Assembly: GCA_007922225.1 (NCBI GenBank)
Contig: ML679970.1
Location: 41,434,212 to 41,498,211, forward strand
DNA length: 64,000 nucleotides
Origin: Emydura subglobosa
Taxonomy: Eukaryota > Chordata > Testudines > Chelidae
Direction of reading: 5' to 3'
Shown here: positions 1 through 11,620 of the stretch, piece by piece
How positions within the stretch are numbered: the stretch's first letter is position 1
Layout of the letters: each line of letters starts with the position of its first letter
Notes under the pieces: generated by a model
What the model was told of the DNA's origin: nothing
Database searches by the model: none
The model's input: only the letters and a program-made list of their open reading frames with translations
Made by a program: the position numbers and the translations under genes

Positions 1-1995
1 CAAGTGTCTTCACCTCAGAATAACATGAAAGTCACGTCCCCTCTCTAGTCTCCGGGCTCATCCCCTATTTAACCATGACTCCCAGTCCAAGACCCACTGC
101 AGTCACCTTCAACAAGCATCGAATCAGGACCTTAATTTGCAAGATATATGCCCAGGTCAAAGATAACCCATTACTAGGAAATTACTGCAAACTGATCCCC
201 TGAGAGAGTAAGAGAGGATGCTTTGGATGCTGCTAGCAACGTTTTATCTTGATGTTGGCATATGTGTTTGCAAACTTTGGTGGGAGGCAGGCAGTTAAGT
301 TTCAAAGGACAATGTAAATCAGATGGGGTGGTAGTGAGTGATGAAGGATTATATGGCAGTGGGAGCCAGCTGTGACTCCTAAAGTGTTCCTCGCCATGTT
401 TGGGACCATTTGGGTATGTTAAAGGATGTCACATTTTTGTGAAGAAAGGATGGTCCTGTCAGTAGGGTGGGAGCTACGCTCCAGAGCTGCATGTGTCCAA
501 TGTGAGCTCTAAAGGGTTTTTTGTTTTTTTGTTTTCTGTTAACAAACTTTCTTCCCTTGCACTGAAAGTTTGTATGGAGTTGGGTGTGAGGTCTGCAGAA
601 GCTCAGACATGAAGCTCCGCAAAATTTGTAGGCCAAGCTAGTTTAGAGAGAAGAGTAAAAAAAAATATTAGAATAATTTTTTAAAAGTGGATTTCAGTTA
701 CATTTTCCAAACAATGTAACTTTAAACCTTCATGTCTGATTTTCTTTACCAGACTTCCCAGGAAAAAAATGTCCCTGGGGTTGAGATGTGGCATGGAAAA
801 ATCTCTGGAAGAACTTTTTCCTTTTGGAGATGTTAGGGTGGGAGGTTTTAAAATGTTGATGGAGAGCTAGCTTTAATCCTATATTATCTCTGAATGACTA
901 TCACTACTCCACAATAGTGTGTGTGTATGTGTATGTGTGTGCATGCGCATGCATCTGCCTACCTGGTACATGTATAAAAGACGTACACCTGATGTTGGAG
1001 GTAGAGAGAGATGAGGAAAGCTCCCAGTTGGGAAGTGGCCCAGCAGGCCAATAATAAGTTTATTAGTCCACTTGGCCATTGCTCACTTTTGCTTTGAGTT
1101 CTCCATTGATTTGTTCTCATCTCCCATTACGGGTCTGTCTATCTTTCAAGCACGTCCTAGGAGCAAGGTTCCTGGACGCTGCCCTGATGCTGGGTACACC
1201 CCCCTCCTGCCTATTCTCCTACTGGGATTGTTTCTGTCTCAATGTGCAAATCTGAAGCGCAATATTATCTATGCATGCAACACATAAACTCTGCCCCCTG
1301 CCTTAACCACAGCAGCAGATCTCTGTGAAGGGCGGGTCAGCCTAGCACTAATTCCCCCTCCTCTGCGTATATATTCCCAGACAGCTGGAGCGTCGGATGC
1401 TATCATTCTGGAATGCGTGCTGCATGGCTGTTTACCGGGTTTCACGCCTCTGTTTGCCACTTTGCTCAGACTAACGACAGGTGCAGAATGTACCTATAAA
1501 AATTACAGAAGGTAGCTTTATTTTTTTGCCATCTTCCTTTATGTGCCTTTGCAAATGAGCCAGCGCTACGGAGCGGATGGGCCATCCGACCTCTGTGTTT
1601 TGCAGCCAGCAATCGCAGGTAGTGTCTTTGTTGCTTCCTCTGCTGCTGGTCACAGTTAAACACGGTGGGGCCATTTGCAGGGCAGGAGTTATTAGCACTG
1701 TATGTAGTTTTCCTTTCTTTTTTGCCCTGCTGCTCCCTACCTGCTCAGTGTCTCCGTGCTGCTCCTTATCTGGAGGCTGGCAGGCTGCTGTGGTGAATAA
1801 ACCCCTGGCAGAGATGGATGTCTTTTAAACCCCCTTAACCCTTCTTTTGCTTGGACCGTCATAACAAATTAGTACCTGTGCAGAGCCTCTTCAATATTTC
1901 AAAGCTCTTTGCAAAGTTAATTGATTCATCCTCCTACGTTCTTCCATATTTTCCCATCCCCAGCTGCCAGTTTTGCCAGCGCAGCTCCTGAAGTC
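1..1995. other. Non-coding stretch, no gene seen
   Basis: Apart from the alternating tract at 917-954 I find no supported exon or recognised repeat here. Short open frames on both strands have no family features. Confidence 0.6.
917..954. repeat. 38-bp uninterrupted alternating purine-pyrimidine tract
   Basis: A (GT)n-like run passes into gcatgcgcatgcat without breaking purine-pyrimidine alternation. The last part, gcatgcgcatgc (941-952), is a perfect 12-bp palindrome. Confidence 0.9.
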
Positions 1996-2090
1996 GTAGA
2001 TTCTAAGGCCAGAAGGGACCATTTGCGATCATCCAGTCTGTCCTCCTCCATAAGATAGGTCATAGAGTTTCAACAGCTAGCTCCTTGAAC
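1996..2090 (-). mobile_element. CR1-like 3' terminal fragment
   Basis: The words gattctaaggccagaaggga and gatcatccagtctgtcctcc are the reverse-read terminal part of a common reptile CR1 subfamily. Only about 95 bp remain and no open frame is present. A related fragment with the words attgtgatcatctagtctga lies at 35605. Confidence 0.75.
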
Positions 2091-3292
2091 AGCCGTGGAG
2101 CTGAAGTAGGTTCTCGTTATGAGAGAGGGGCCCGAGTTTCAGAGTTCAGATCTGGATCCCTAATTGCGCCTGTGTGATTGACCAAAGAATGCTGTGGATG
2201 TCTGGGCACCGAGGACAGGAGACCCATCGGGGCATTCAAATGCAAGCCAGCCCCAGCTGCTCTGAGATGGATTTGGAACAGTCCTGCCGCTCAGAGATCC
2301 CCATTTGGCTCTGATTTGCAGAAGCATAGTGCGAAAGGAGAGGAGACTGCAAAGTCAGCTGCATCTAGCTCACCCTGGAAGGACCCACATTCCCATACCT
2401 GGTGGCTGGAGTGTGAGCTCCTTAGCTGTTACAGGAGTGAGCCCATCCAGCCCTCTCAAAGAGGGGAAATTGCATTGCACAATGAGGGGTGGGGTAACAT
2501 GTAGTCCTAGATCAGTATGGCCTCCCTCCAGGGTGGGATGGAGAAAGAACAGGGATCAGAAGCGATGAGGAGCCCTTGCTCCCTGCTCATCTCACAGCTG
2601 GAGGTCCCCTTTCAGCAGCCCCGTGTAGCTTTTCCAGAGCTCGTCAAGAGGGGAAGTAGCCTCAGTTCCCCTTAGCAGCATAAGAAACTATGGGGCTTAT
2701 CTAGCTTTAGCGACCTTCCTCTTCTGGGGTTTGGATTTCAACCGAGCTGTGCTTCCCTGCAAAAGGAGCTGAGGACAGGTTGGTTGAGGCAGTTGGAGTC
2801 CAGTGTGCGCACATCGTGTCGTTCCTAACTAGGGCCGAGAGAGCCAGGCGGGATAGGGAAGTGAGTGCATTATTGGAAGAGAAAACGAAGAAGCTGGGGC
2901 TGCAGTGCCTGGGGAGGAAGTGGAGGAAGGACACATCTCACCGGTGACGGCAGGCGGTGCTCCCCTTGGGCTGCGATGCTTTGACAGCACCCAGGGAAGG
3001 AGTCCGCAGGGTGAGAGAGGGAAGATGGAAATGAACTCCCCCTGTATTAGGCATGGGGCAAGGTACCTTCTAGCACCAGGGAAGACAAGTCCCTCGGCCT
3101 AAGTGTGTGAGGAATGGAAATGTCTCTACCAAACCTTATATCCAGCGATGGTCGCCCTAAAAAAGCAATTGCTTTGTCTGGTGCACATGAATGGATCCGG
3201 TGCTGCACACAGCATAGGATACTAAGGACCTGATCCTGATGGGTGCCGAGCATGCTCTGGCTTCAGTGGTTCAGGTCTGGCCCTGAAATCCT
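2091..3292. other. Non-coding stretch, no gene seen
   Basis: Unique-looking sequence between two CR1 pieces. The 108-codon open frame at 2178-2504 has no recognisable motif or splice context. Confidence 0.55.
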
Positions 3293-3752
3293 CATCTATG
3301 TAGGGGATGTGGACAAATTGGAGTCCAGGGGACAAACATGATAAAAGGTTTAGAAAACCTGACCTATGAGGAAAGGTTTAAAAAAGTGGGCATGTTTGGT
3401 TTTGAGAAAAGAAGACGGGGGGGCGGGATCCGATAAGTCTTCAAATGTGTTAAGTGCTGTATAAAGAGAACGGTGATAAATTGTTCTCCATGACTGCTGA
3501 ATGTAGGACAAAGAGTAATGGGCTTAATGTGCACCAGGGGAGATATTGGTTGGATATTTGGAAAAACTTTCTAACTATCATGATAGTTAAAGCTCTGGAA
3601 CAGGTGGTATCCCCGCCACGGGAGGTTTTTTAGAATAGATCAGAGAAACCCCTGTTGGGACTGGTCTAGGTTTACTAGGTCCTGCCTCAGTGCAGGGAGC
3701 TGGACTTGCTGACCTCTAATCCGTTCCAGCCCTACATTTCTGTAATGCTTTG
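3293..3752 (+). mobile_element. CR1-type LINE 3' fragment
   Basis: The start matches the end of the CR1 polymerase frame (acatgataaaaggtttagaa, coding for MIKGLEN, then YEERFKKVG). It continues into the 3' UTR with the characteristic words actttctaactatcatgata, aagctctggaacaggtggta and gtcctgcctcagtgcaggga, and ends near ccagccctacatttctgtaa. Several indels, including a g-run at 3418-3425, break the frame. The copy is old compared with the one at 59.6 kb. Confidence 0.85.
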
Positions 3753-4254
3753 TAACTCACCTTAGAACTATTATAGTTTCATGGTGTGCACAGTAGTAAA
3801 AAGACCTTTCACACAGGATGTCTGTTTCGTACTGTAGTATTTTCATTTGCTCTCATGTTCTGCTACGATTATGACCAATGGCATTACATGTCACGTACAG
3901 AAAGGTTGTGTGTATTAAAGAGGGGAAGACATGCATGTTCACAACCTCAGTAGCCTTTTGGATCATCCCAGGGAGTTGGCCAAAGCAGGCTTGAGAGTCT
4001 GTGATCCCGGTCAAACTTCAAAGTCTGTGGGGGAGTGAAGATGGGGGAACAGAGAAGCCATCTTTGTGGATCATAAGTGAGAGTCCAAGCGCATTTGTAT
4101 TATGTTATTTACCATTTATAGTTCAGGCACATCCAGAGGCTTGGTTTCTGGTGGTTGTGCTAAGCTTCAGTCCCTGCTCCAAATAGCTGCTGCTCTTTTT
4201 ATTTATTTATTTATGTGTGTGTTGTGGTAGTACTTAAGAGCTACAGTCATGAAT

Positions 4255-4425
4255 CAATGCCCCAGTATGTTAGGCACTGTACATCTTGTTGCTATTAGGT
4301 GTATTACAGTAGCCCATAGGTGCCCCAATCATGGACCAGGCCCCTATTGTGCTATAGGCTTCTACAAAGACAGCCCCCAACCCAAAGAACTCCCAGTCTA
4401 AGTAGTATGTAAAATAACTCTCACA
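4255..4425 (-). mobile_element. L2-type LINE/SINE tail
   Basis: The block ggcactgtacatcttgttgc, then attaggtgtattacagtagc, caatcatggaccaggccccta and caacccaaagaactcccagt ctaag is the reverse-read version of a widespread reptile repeat tail. The forward version is at 52160-52280. Confidence 0.65.
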
Positions 4426-5309
4426 CTTTTACCAGCATTCCTTTCCTATTGCAGTTCAGTTGCAAAAGGAAAAGTGGTCCTTCTTTTCCCAGCTCGCCGA
4501 GCCCAGTGCTAAGAATCTGTTTGCTGCTACCAGTCAGTCAGTCCAAGAGATATTGAATAAACCCCTGCAATCCTCAACATTGCGGCCTTGGAAGCTGTGG
4601 TTTTCTCTCTGCTGCCCTGAAGTGCCCATTACCTTGACTCAAAGGCAGCACTGGATTCTTGGTTGTGGTTCCTGCTGCGGTAGCCTAGAACCTGAGCTGC
4701 CTTCGGTATTACCCTGCAGCGCCTCCAGCCGGCTCCGCATTCTCTTTGCCCCGGAAGTCCCCTGTTCCATTATTTAGCCCCTTATACATCTCTTGTAGGT
4801 GGTGACTTTTTAGGGGACTGCACACATTTTCAGGCCCCAGTCCAGGAAGAATTGGACTGAGGCCACTCAGTGAGAGAACAGTGACCCTTGGAGAGCCTTC
4901 AATGGCCATGATTCCCAGTCGCATGCAATCTGGAGTGAGGTGGGAAGATCCATATCCCAGCCCTAGCCCTGGCAGCCCCTCCAGTTCTCCTGTGATGGAA
5001 CAGATATCAGCAGGAAATGTAATAGGAGATGCTGTCTCATAATGATCAAACAGCTGACCGGGAAGTTTCTGACTAGTTTTCCTTTTTCTCAGGCGTTCTC
5101 TAACTCTTATTTTACCTTCTCCTCCGACACTCTAGCTAGATTTAACAGAGGACAGTATAATTTGATGGCCAGTAATATTTGCAGTTGGGCAAGCTAAGAT
5201 TCTGCAGCCACCAGATCTCTTGCTTCAGGCAGTGAACTGATCATTGCAGGACGAGAAGGGTTTGCTTTTGCTATGTGTATGACTAGCCCCCATTATCCAG
5301 GTATATTAT

Positions 5310-5800
5310 GTTTCATTTTTAGAGCTGGGTGGGAAAGAGTTTTCCCAGCTCACAAAAATCTGACTTTTCAAAACTGTTCCCATTCTACAATGGAACAAAA
5401 CTGAGACCTTTCCAAATATTCCATGAAAAACGAGAGAGAGAGAGAGAGAGAGCGTGCCCACCCAGCCCTCGATAGCCAAGTGGGTAGGCCACTCCTTTGG
5501 GATGCAGTTCATGTATCTGTTCTGCCACATTTGGAACAGGGAATTCATCCTGTGTTTTATATCCCAGGTGAGTGCCCTCGACACCAGGCCATAAGCTGTT
5601 CTGGGATTGGGGCTCTCTCAGTCTCTCCTGTTGGAGCTGTTCTGCTGTGTTGTAAATAATTATTTTCATTGGGCCAGCACAAGCGAGCAAGAGACTGACT
5701 CTAGAGCTTAGGGGTTAGGGCACTCACCTGAGATGCAGGAGACCCCAGTTCAAGTGCCTCCTCCAGTATGCCCACATTTTGACTGGAGACTCCATCTTCC
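5310..5800. repeat. Composite turtle-type repeat with tRNA-like modules in both orientations
   Basis: The left part (agagctgggtgggaaagagt, ttcaaaactgttcccattct) is related to the fold-back families. A (GA)n run follows at 5432-5452. A reverse module (atcccaggtgagtgccctcg to accaggccataagc, about 5560-5603) and a forward module (agcttaggggttagggcact, then ggagaccccagttcaagtgc, about 5703-5758) are imperfect inverted copies. The forward one resembles tRNA A and B boxes (TRGY..AGGGGTTAGGGC and AGTTCAAGT). It has no protein-coding capacity. I recall similar sequences in turtle genomes but cannot name the family. Confidence 0.6.
5432..5452. repeat. (GA)n microsatellite
   Basis: About ten uninterrupted GA units inside the composite repeat at 5310-5800. 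Confidence 0.95.
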
Positions 5801-7097
5801 CCGAGAAACTGTTTTGTCAAAAAATTCCCAACCTGCTCTAATCATTTCACCTCTCTCCAAAACATCGGGGACTGGAGGCAGGAGATGGGGCTTTATTAAT
5901 GAATGGTTTGATCCCATAGGGCAGATCTTAGGCTATTGAGTGTGCAGCACCCTAGATGCAGCTGTCAGGAGAGCAGAGGAGAGCAGGAACACAGGATCCA
6001 GAGCCTGTTGCAGTCTAGGGTAGCGTTTCCACCAATTTAAATGCAGCAGCAGCAGGAGTGCGCTGAAAACCAGCTGTCCGCATCTGTGCCCAACTGTCCT
6101 CAGTAACCACGTTCTTCCTCTTTGCCCAGCTCAGAAATGACTCTCAGGTCATTAGCATTGTTACAGGTTTACTTGGGTGTCCCGAGCTCATTGCCTTGGC
6201 TCTGTGTCTCTTTAAGCGAACACTTAGTGGCTGCAGAGAGAGTCATTCCTACATTTATGTGCATTTGGCAGGATTATATAAATTGCCTTTAAAAGTTGAC
6301 TTATTTATAAGCCATTTTCTGCTTCATAAAATGTTTATTACTGTTGTTTTTCTCTCAGTTCTTCTTTCCCACTACATTTTTCATTGCTACAGTGAAAAAG
6401 TTCCTTTCTTCCTCTACATCCTACCCCTCAATCTCTCGTCTCCTAGGACATTTCTGCAGCAAAATAAGTCTCCCCAGCTCTCTCTGCTGGATGTCCTATG
6501 CCCAAAACAGATCCAGAGTGGATAGAATTGTCCTTTCAAACATAAGTCACCTCTCCAGTGCTCTGACAGTGGAATTTGCCCATGTGTTTGTGCTGCTGTT
6601 TTTTCCCTGCTACTCTAGGAAAGCAATTTATAGTAAGGACTTCAGTGTAACAGGCACACATGCCAGCTTTTTATGACCAGTGCATTTCCCTGGCATATCT
6701 GACATGGTGTATTGGCTGAATTATACCGGGCTGATTTTCTGTTGTAATGTACGCCTAGTGATTTGCATACACTGTAGGTGAGAGTTACTTACTCTGTACC
6801 ATTTAAAGCCCAACTTGGAGAGGACCTGTGGGGATTGACTGCATAGACAGCTCCTCATGTCGGCTATCATCTAGGCAAGTTTGAGGATAGATCCTGAGAG
6901 AGGCCAAAACATCTCCAGATACATAGATGCATGGGGCCCAAACCCCCTATCTAGGGGGCTATGGAGTATCAGAAAGAAGCTCCCTCAGCAGGGATGTTGG
7001 GAACCCCCATCAGATTCCACCTAATTTCTTTTTCTGTACAGGTTTAACAATTTAGACCTGAATGAGATTTTTGTGACTGAAAAATAGGGTTTTAAGG
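5801..7097. other. Non-coding stretch, no gene seen
   Basis: AT-rich in the middle (6240-6420). Two overlapping open frames at 6196-6676 give low-complexity hydrophobic peptides from a t/c-rich stretch. No gene evidence. Confidence 0.5.
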
Positions 7098-7452
7098 ACA
7101 GAAGAACGGCCATACTGGATTAAACCAATGGTCCATCTAGCCCAGTATTCTGTCTCCAACTGGCCAATGCCAGAAACTTCAGAGGGAGTGAACAGAACAG
7201 GGCAATTACTGAATGATCCATCCCCTGTCATCTAGTCCCAGCTTCTGGCTGTTGGAGGCTTAGAGACACTTGAAGCATGGAGTTCTGTTCCTGACCATCT
7301 TGGCTACAGTAGCCCTTATTGGACCTATCCTCCATGAACTTATCTAATTCCTAATTCTTTTTTGAACCTGGTTATACTTTTGGCCTTCATAACATCCCTG
7401 GTAACGAGTTCCGCAGGTTGGCTGTGCATTGTGTGAAGAAGTACTTCCTTTT
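7098..7452 (-). mobile_element. CR1-like repeat of the 'ggccatactgga' reptile family, truncated
   Basis: The block contains a run of words widespread in turtle and crocodilian DNA: aacggccatactggattaaa, gtccatctagcccagtattc, atgatccatcccctgtcatc, cctccatgaacttatctaat and gtgtgaagaagtacttcctt. I read it as a reverse-oriented CR1-class LINE tail. The homology stops around 7452, where an AT-rich fold-back sequence begins, suggesting a later insertion or a junction. Confidence 0.8.
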
Positions 7453-7955
7453 CTTTGTTTTGTCAGTAATTACTTTTTCGTGGGAAAATTTCAATTTTCA
7501 ACATCATTTTTCTACAGGAAATTTTGAAATGAAACAAAAAATGCTCATTTCTCTTTTTGAAAAGCAAAACCTTTTTAAACTGTGCAGTTAGATTGAGTAA
7601 TGACTAGGGTTCTTTTCCCCCAGCTTCCTCCTCCTCCTCCTCCTTTTTTTCTTCTTTCTTTTCTTTTTGTACTCTATAATTTTTCAAAAATTCCTCAACT
7701 TGGGAAAGTTTCCAAAGTGACAAAAAGAAACCCTGCCAAAGCTGGAAAAATGAAGAAAAAACTCTAGGTATTATTCTTTTTATTGCACTCAGTGGTCAAA
7801 ATCAGAAAGACCAGGGGATCAAAAATTTGAAATTCTGGGAGAAACCAATTTGCTGAAAAATTTCCAACAAATGAAAAATTGTTCTATTTCAATACCCTGC
7901 AAATGGAAACAGTTTCAAAAGATGTCATTTCCCTACCTCATTTTTCGACCAGGTC
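7453..7955. repeat. AT-rich fold-back repeat (aaaattt family)
   Basis: The block contains many short inverted words such as gggaaaatttcaattttcaa, ggaaattttgaaatgaaaca and gaaaaatttccaacaaatga, and ends with ttttcgaccaggtcta, a diverged form of the end seen at 63018-63029. It abuts the truncated CR1 at 7452 and contains a c/t-rich tract at 7616-7670. It has no coding capacity. Confidence 0.6.
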
Positions 7956-8597
7956 TAAATGAATGTAATTAAACCAACACGTTTCGAAGAAAGCTAGCTA
8001 AATTCTCTTCTCAGTGTCAGCCATCAAAAATCCAGAATAGCCCTGCCCAAACCAAGGGAGTTATTCCAGATTTCCACCAGGTATAACTGGGAAGAATTGG
8101 ACTGTGTGTGGACTTTTGGGCAACTGTGCTTGTATCATCTTACATTTCCATATACGCTTCGTGCCCTGACAGGTGACTTACAGGCTTTACAACTTTTACA
8201 AACTATAGATTGCGAAACAGCAATTGTTCCTCCCACAACTGAATTGCAGCCACATCTGGGGTGGAATGCGTCAGCTGTTTAACAGCGTACAGCAACAGTG
8301 CACAAGAGTCACAGCAGGAAATAAAGGCGAGTCTCCTATCCAGTTGAAACTGCAGAGAGAGTTTAGGCTAGCAGAATATAATGAACCAAACTGGTCAGGA
8401 CAACAAGGTGCCCTGTGATCTCATAAGTGCTTCTAGCCAGAACTGTGGTTAGTGCCTAATGCAATAGCTGGATGAGTGGGGATTGTGCTGTCCTGTGATC
8501 CCATAGTAGAAATGTTAGAGTTGTGACGGTCCAAGAGAAATGCTGCTTTCTTGCTCTCCTGGGATCTCCAATCTGCGCTCACCCCCTGGTGATTAAG

Positions 8598-8805
8598 GGC
8601 CCATGGACATGCTAGCACTAGTGCGCTAAAATAGCTGTTTAGACATTGCGGGTGGGCTGGAGCTCAGCCCATCAAGGCCCGTACCACTCCAGTTACACAC
8701 ACAGCTGCACAGCTATTTTTAGGGCACTAGCGAACCTTGCTGGCACAGGTCTGTTGACACAGGTTGGGAGGCTGGCCCCCAGCTGCAGTGTACACGTACC
8801 CTCAG
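8598..8805. mobile_element. Non-autonomous inverted-repeat element
   Basis: The left arm gctagcactagtgcgctaaa with atagctg (8613-8636) is matched in reverse by gctatttttagggcactagc (8711-8730). The element ends with a TGTACACGTACC-type terminus. The same arms occur at 47171-47340, so this is a dispersed family. No coding capacity. Confidence 0.65.
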
Positions 8806-10004
8806 ACACTCAGGGGATGCTGGGCACATTGGGGTGGCTAGAGATGTGGGCCGAATCCTGTCTCCTTGGTGCAATAGCTGGCTTGGACACCCACCTCTTC
8901 CAGTGCTGACATTCTGGTGCCATGCCACGTATAGGGCCTTTCGCTACACCACCAGCCAGTGGAATTGGACAGCAGCAGCGGGAAGGTGTGGCGGGCCAGG
9001 GCAGGTCACATTTCCTTCTGCTAGCATGGCATGGGGCGTGCTATAATGCAGGCATCATCAGGGGAGCCATTAGGACAAGGGACCCCTGGCACTGTGATCA
9101 GTTTTAACATGCTTCTTCTAGGGCTGGTTCTGAGGGGCCCCAGCTCCCATGCTCATGGGTACTCAGTGCTTCAAGGGCTCAGACCTCTGCTTCCTCTTTG
9201 CCTACTTCAGCTGAGCTGCTCCCCTTTTCAGCACCACACTCCCTCTCTTTATCTCTCTCTCTCCGTCTCTCTCCTTATCTTTCCCTTCCCTTTCTTTAGA
9301 ACACAAAGGGCAATGCAGATTCTAATTGGGTTAGTTCCTCATTATTCCCCTTCCCACCCCACCTCTACCCTCTTAGCCGAGAGCTGCATTCTCCCCACGC
9401 AAAGCTCTGCGTGAGCACAGTTTTTTTGTCCAGTGCTTTTACCGCACGCCCATCCTCACTGGGGGCATTGGAGGCTGGCTGGGCTGGGGAGATAGGGGAG
9501 AAGAAAGAAAAGAGGCGAGGAGGGGTCTGCTCAGAAATATCAAAAGGAAAGGATAAAGCAACACAGCCCTGTGTTATCTAGCCTGTGACTCGCCCCAGCT
9601 GGCATGCAGTTCAGCAAACAGCAGGGCTGCCTCCTGACAGCCAAGGCTACAGTCCACGCCGGCTACCGAGGGGCTTTCTTTAGACAGCAGGTAATTACTG
9701 CCAGTGTCCTAGCTTTGTCTTGGTTACTGGAGTGGTGTGGGGTGGGGTGAGCTTTGTCCCAGCTACGCAGTCATGCGCCCCCAATCTCCACGTGGCACCA
9801 CGCCCACCCAGCCAGGAAGACTCCCTTGGGCCGCGTTCCCGTCTCACCCAAAAGGGTGGGCTCACCCCCTTCCCACAGCCCCCTTTAGGATGGGGAGGGG
9901 GGCGCAGAGCGAGCCAGCTCTGGGCTCAGTGAATGTGGAGGATGGGTTTTTGAAGAGAATGGGGCTGGTCCCCCCATTTCAGTTCCCCTTTCTTCCACAG
10001 ATTT
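8806..10004. other. Non-coding stretch with a CT-rich tract
   Basis: Moderately GC-rich, with the c/t tract at 9233-9300. Open frames on both strands carry no recognised motif. Confidence 0.5.
9233..9300. repeat. CT-rich low-complexity tract
   Basis: The sequence is almost only c and t, with short (ct)n runs. No gene signal. Confidence 0.85.
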
Positions 10005-10198
10005 CCTGTGTGACCTTGGCCAAATCACTGGGCCTGGCTGTGTCTCAGTTTCCCATCTGTGCAATGGAGATGATAGCCCTGCCCTGCCCTGCCCTGCCGC
10101 ACAGGGGAGTTGGGAGGTTAAATACCTTACAGATCACAAGGCACCCAGATACTGTGGTGATGGGGGTTATGTGAGTACCATAAATAATAGAAATTTAG
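10005..10198 (+). mobile_element. MIR-like SINE
   Basis: The words tgtgtgaccttggccaaatc, tgtctcagtttcccatctgt gcaatggag and gtaccataaataatagaa are the MIR core and tail in order. A (GCCCT) pentanucleotide run at 10076-10098 interrupts the middle. Confidence 0.75.
10076..10098. repeat. (GCCCT)n pentanucleotide repeat
   Basis: Four GCCCT units plus gcc, inside a MIR-like SINE. Confidence 0.9.
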
Positions 10199-11278
10199 GC
10201 CTAGTGTGGATTGGTGCCTTGGGACACCAGCGCTGGATGGATGCCACCTGGTATGACACACTCTCCGTGCCGTTTCGGTCCCAGCCTGAGGGATTGCTCT
10301 GGCCCACAACAAGGCCTTCCCTTTCAGTTTTCCTGTTCTTCGCCATGTGTCTGCATTGACCCTCCCGCCCCGCCACACTTGCTCTGAACATACCGACTGG
10401 CGTCGCCACCTGACGCCTAGGGATGTAGCACTGCTCAGATGTGACCTGCTACCCCTCCGCCCTGACAGAGTGCTACGCCAGCTCATGACAGCCAGAGCGG
10501 GGGGCTGGGCCCATCCACTCAGGAGAGGGGCCACCGCAAGAGGGTGAGGGTGGGGTGGGCTCACTCCCCAAATCCTCCCTCCACATCTCCCCTCCGTGGT
10601 AATTTGTTTTGGAAGGTTAGAGGGGCCTCAGTTTCAGATTAGGCCACAGGGGCTCCCAAAAGCTCTGGCAGTCCATGCTGCGTCCATTAACTCCACTCAT
10701 CATCCAGTCAGGGAACAAAAGCAATACCACGTGATTTAACCAAGAGTTGCGGGAGGAATTCTCGCGGGATGTTTTCCGTCTGCTTTCAGATCAGTTGGCA
10801 TTGCATGAATTTAGTGGGCCAGAAAACCCAGCCTGCTCTTGGGTGCTGGGTTCTTGCAGGACCAGCAGGGGGCGCAATATCTAACCAAGCCCCGAGGTGC
10901 TAACTCCATCAGTAACACCGGCGCGCAAACAAGGAAGCAAACAACAGAGCCCAGATAATTTCAAGCTCCATTAGAAAAGAGTCTCCAGGGAAATGGGATC
11001 ACCATTTGCTGAAAGGGGCAGGACAGAATAAATCAGAGAGATTTAATTTTCAAGCTTCTAACTGGGTATTGCGAACAAAAGAGGTGAATGGAGGGGAAAG
11101 AAAAGCACCCGATGTAAGTGACTTCAAAATCAGTGAAACCTATTCTCTGCACTCTCGTGTCACTGAGCGACCTTTGGAGCTGCTCTGTGCAGCCATGCTG
11201 CGTGATGGCTGGACTGAATGACAAGCAGGCAACATTGCATCATTAATATTAATTGCTTGAGGACATCAGGATGGATAG
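10199..11278. other. Unique stretch with a CTCF-type site
   Basis: The part 10725-11160 lacks obvious repeats and contains the CTCF-type motif at 10862. Conservation is plausible but untested. No exon is supported. Confidence 0.4.
10862..10875 (+). promoter_or_regulatory. CTCF-type motif
   Basis: ccagcagggggcgc fits the CTCF core CCASYAGRKGGCRS at every position. It lies in a non-repeat stretch. Confidence 0.55.
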
Positions 11279-11345
11279 TTTCCCAACACTTATTGAGAGA
11301 CAGTCGTGCCCCAAAGAGCCGACAATCTAAACAGACCAGACAGAC
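11279..11345 (-). mobile_element. L2-type LINE/SINE tail fragment
   Basis: The words tgccccaaagagccgacaat ctaaacagaccagacagacg match a reptile family whose reversed tail reads gccccaaagagcttacaatcta. It is adjacent to a reverse MIR. Confidence 0.6.
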
Positions 11346-11357
11346 GGCAGGGGCGGG

Positions 11358-11620
11358 GAAAAAGGATGGATGATTAGCCTCATTTTGCAGGTGAGAATCG
11401 AAGACCCCAATCTTGCAAATATTTTGCTCGTGCTTTGCTTTACGCACTGTGAGTAATTCCCAATGGGCTGCTCAGTCTTTGTGCTTTAGTCTTTATGAGA
11501 TCAAGACTTGAGACACAAAGAGATGAAGTGACATGACTGAGGTTATCGAGGGAATCTGTGGAAGATCTGGGAATTGAAACCTCATCTCCTGAGTTGCAGT
11601 CCAGAGCCTTATTAATTTGT
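11358..11620 (-). mobile_element. Reverse MIR-like SINE, with extra sequence in the middle
   Basis: The sequence cctcattttgcaggtgagaa, then aaagagatgaagtgacatga ctgaggtta and gggaattgaaacctcatctc ctgag is a reverse-read MIR. About 110 bp at 11400-11510 do not belong to it and may be an insertion. It follows an L2-type tail at 11279. Confidence 0.65.

Noticed and set aside
5560..5585. Splice-donor-like ccaggtgagtg
   Set aside because: It is part of the composite tRNA-like repeat (a fixed family word), not a gene-specific donor.
5700..5770. Functional tRNA gene
   Set aside because: A/B-box-like words are present, but no cloverleaf with a sensible anticodon arm can be drawn; better read as a repeat module.
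6196..6676. Two overlapping 109- and 110-codon frames with hydrophobic stretches
   Set aside because: Encoded by t/c-rich low-complexity DNA; hydrophobicity follows base composition and no splice sites support an exon.
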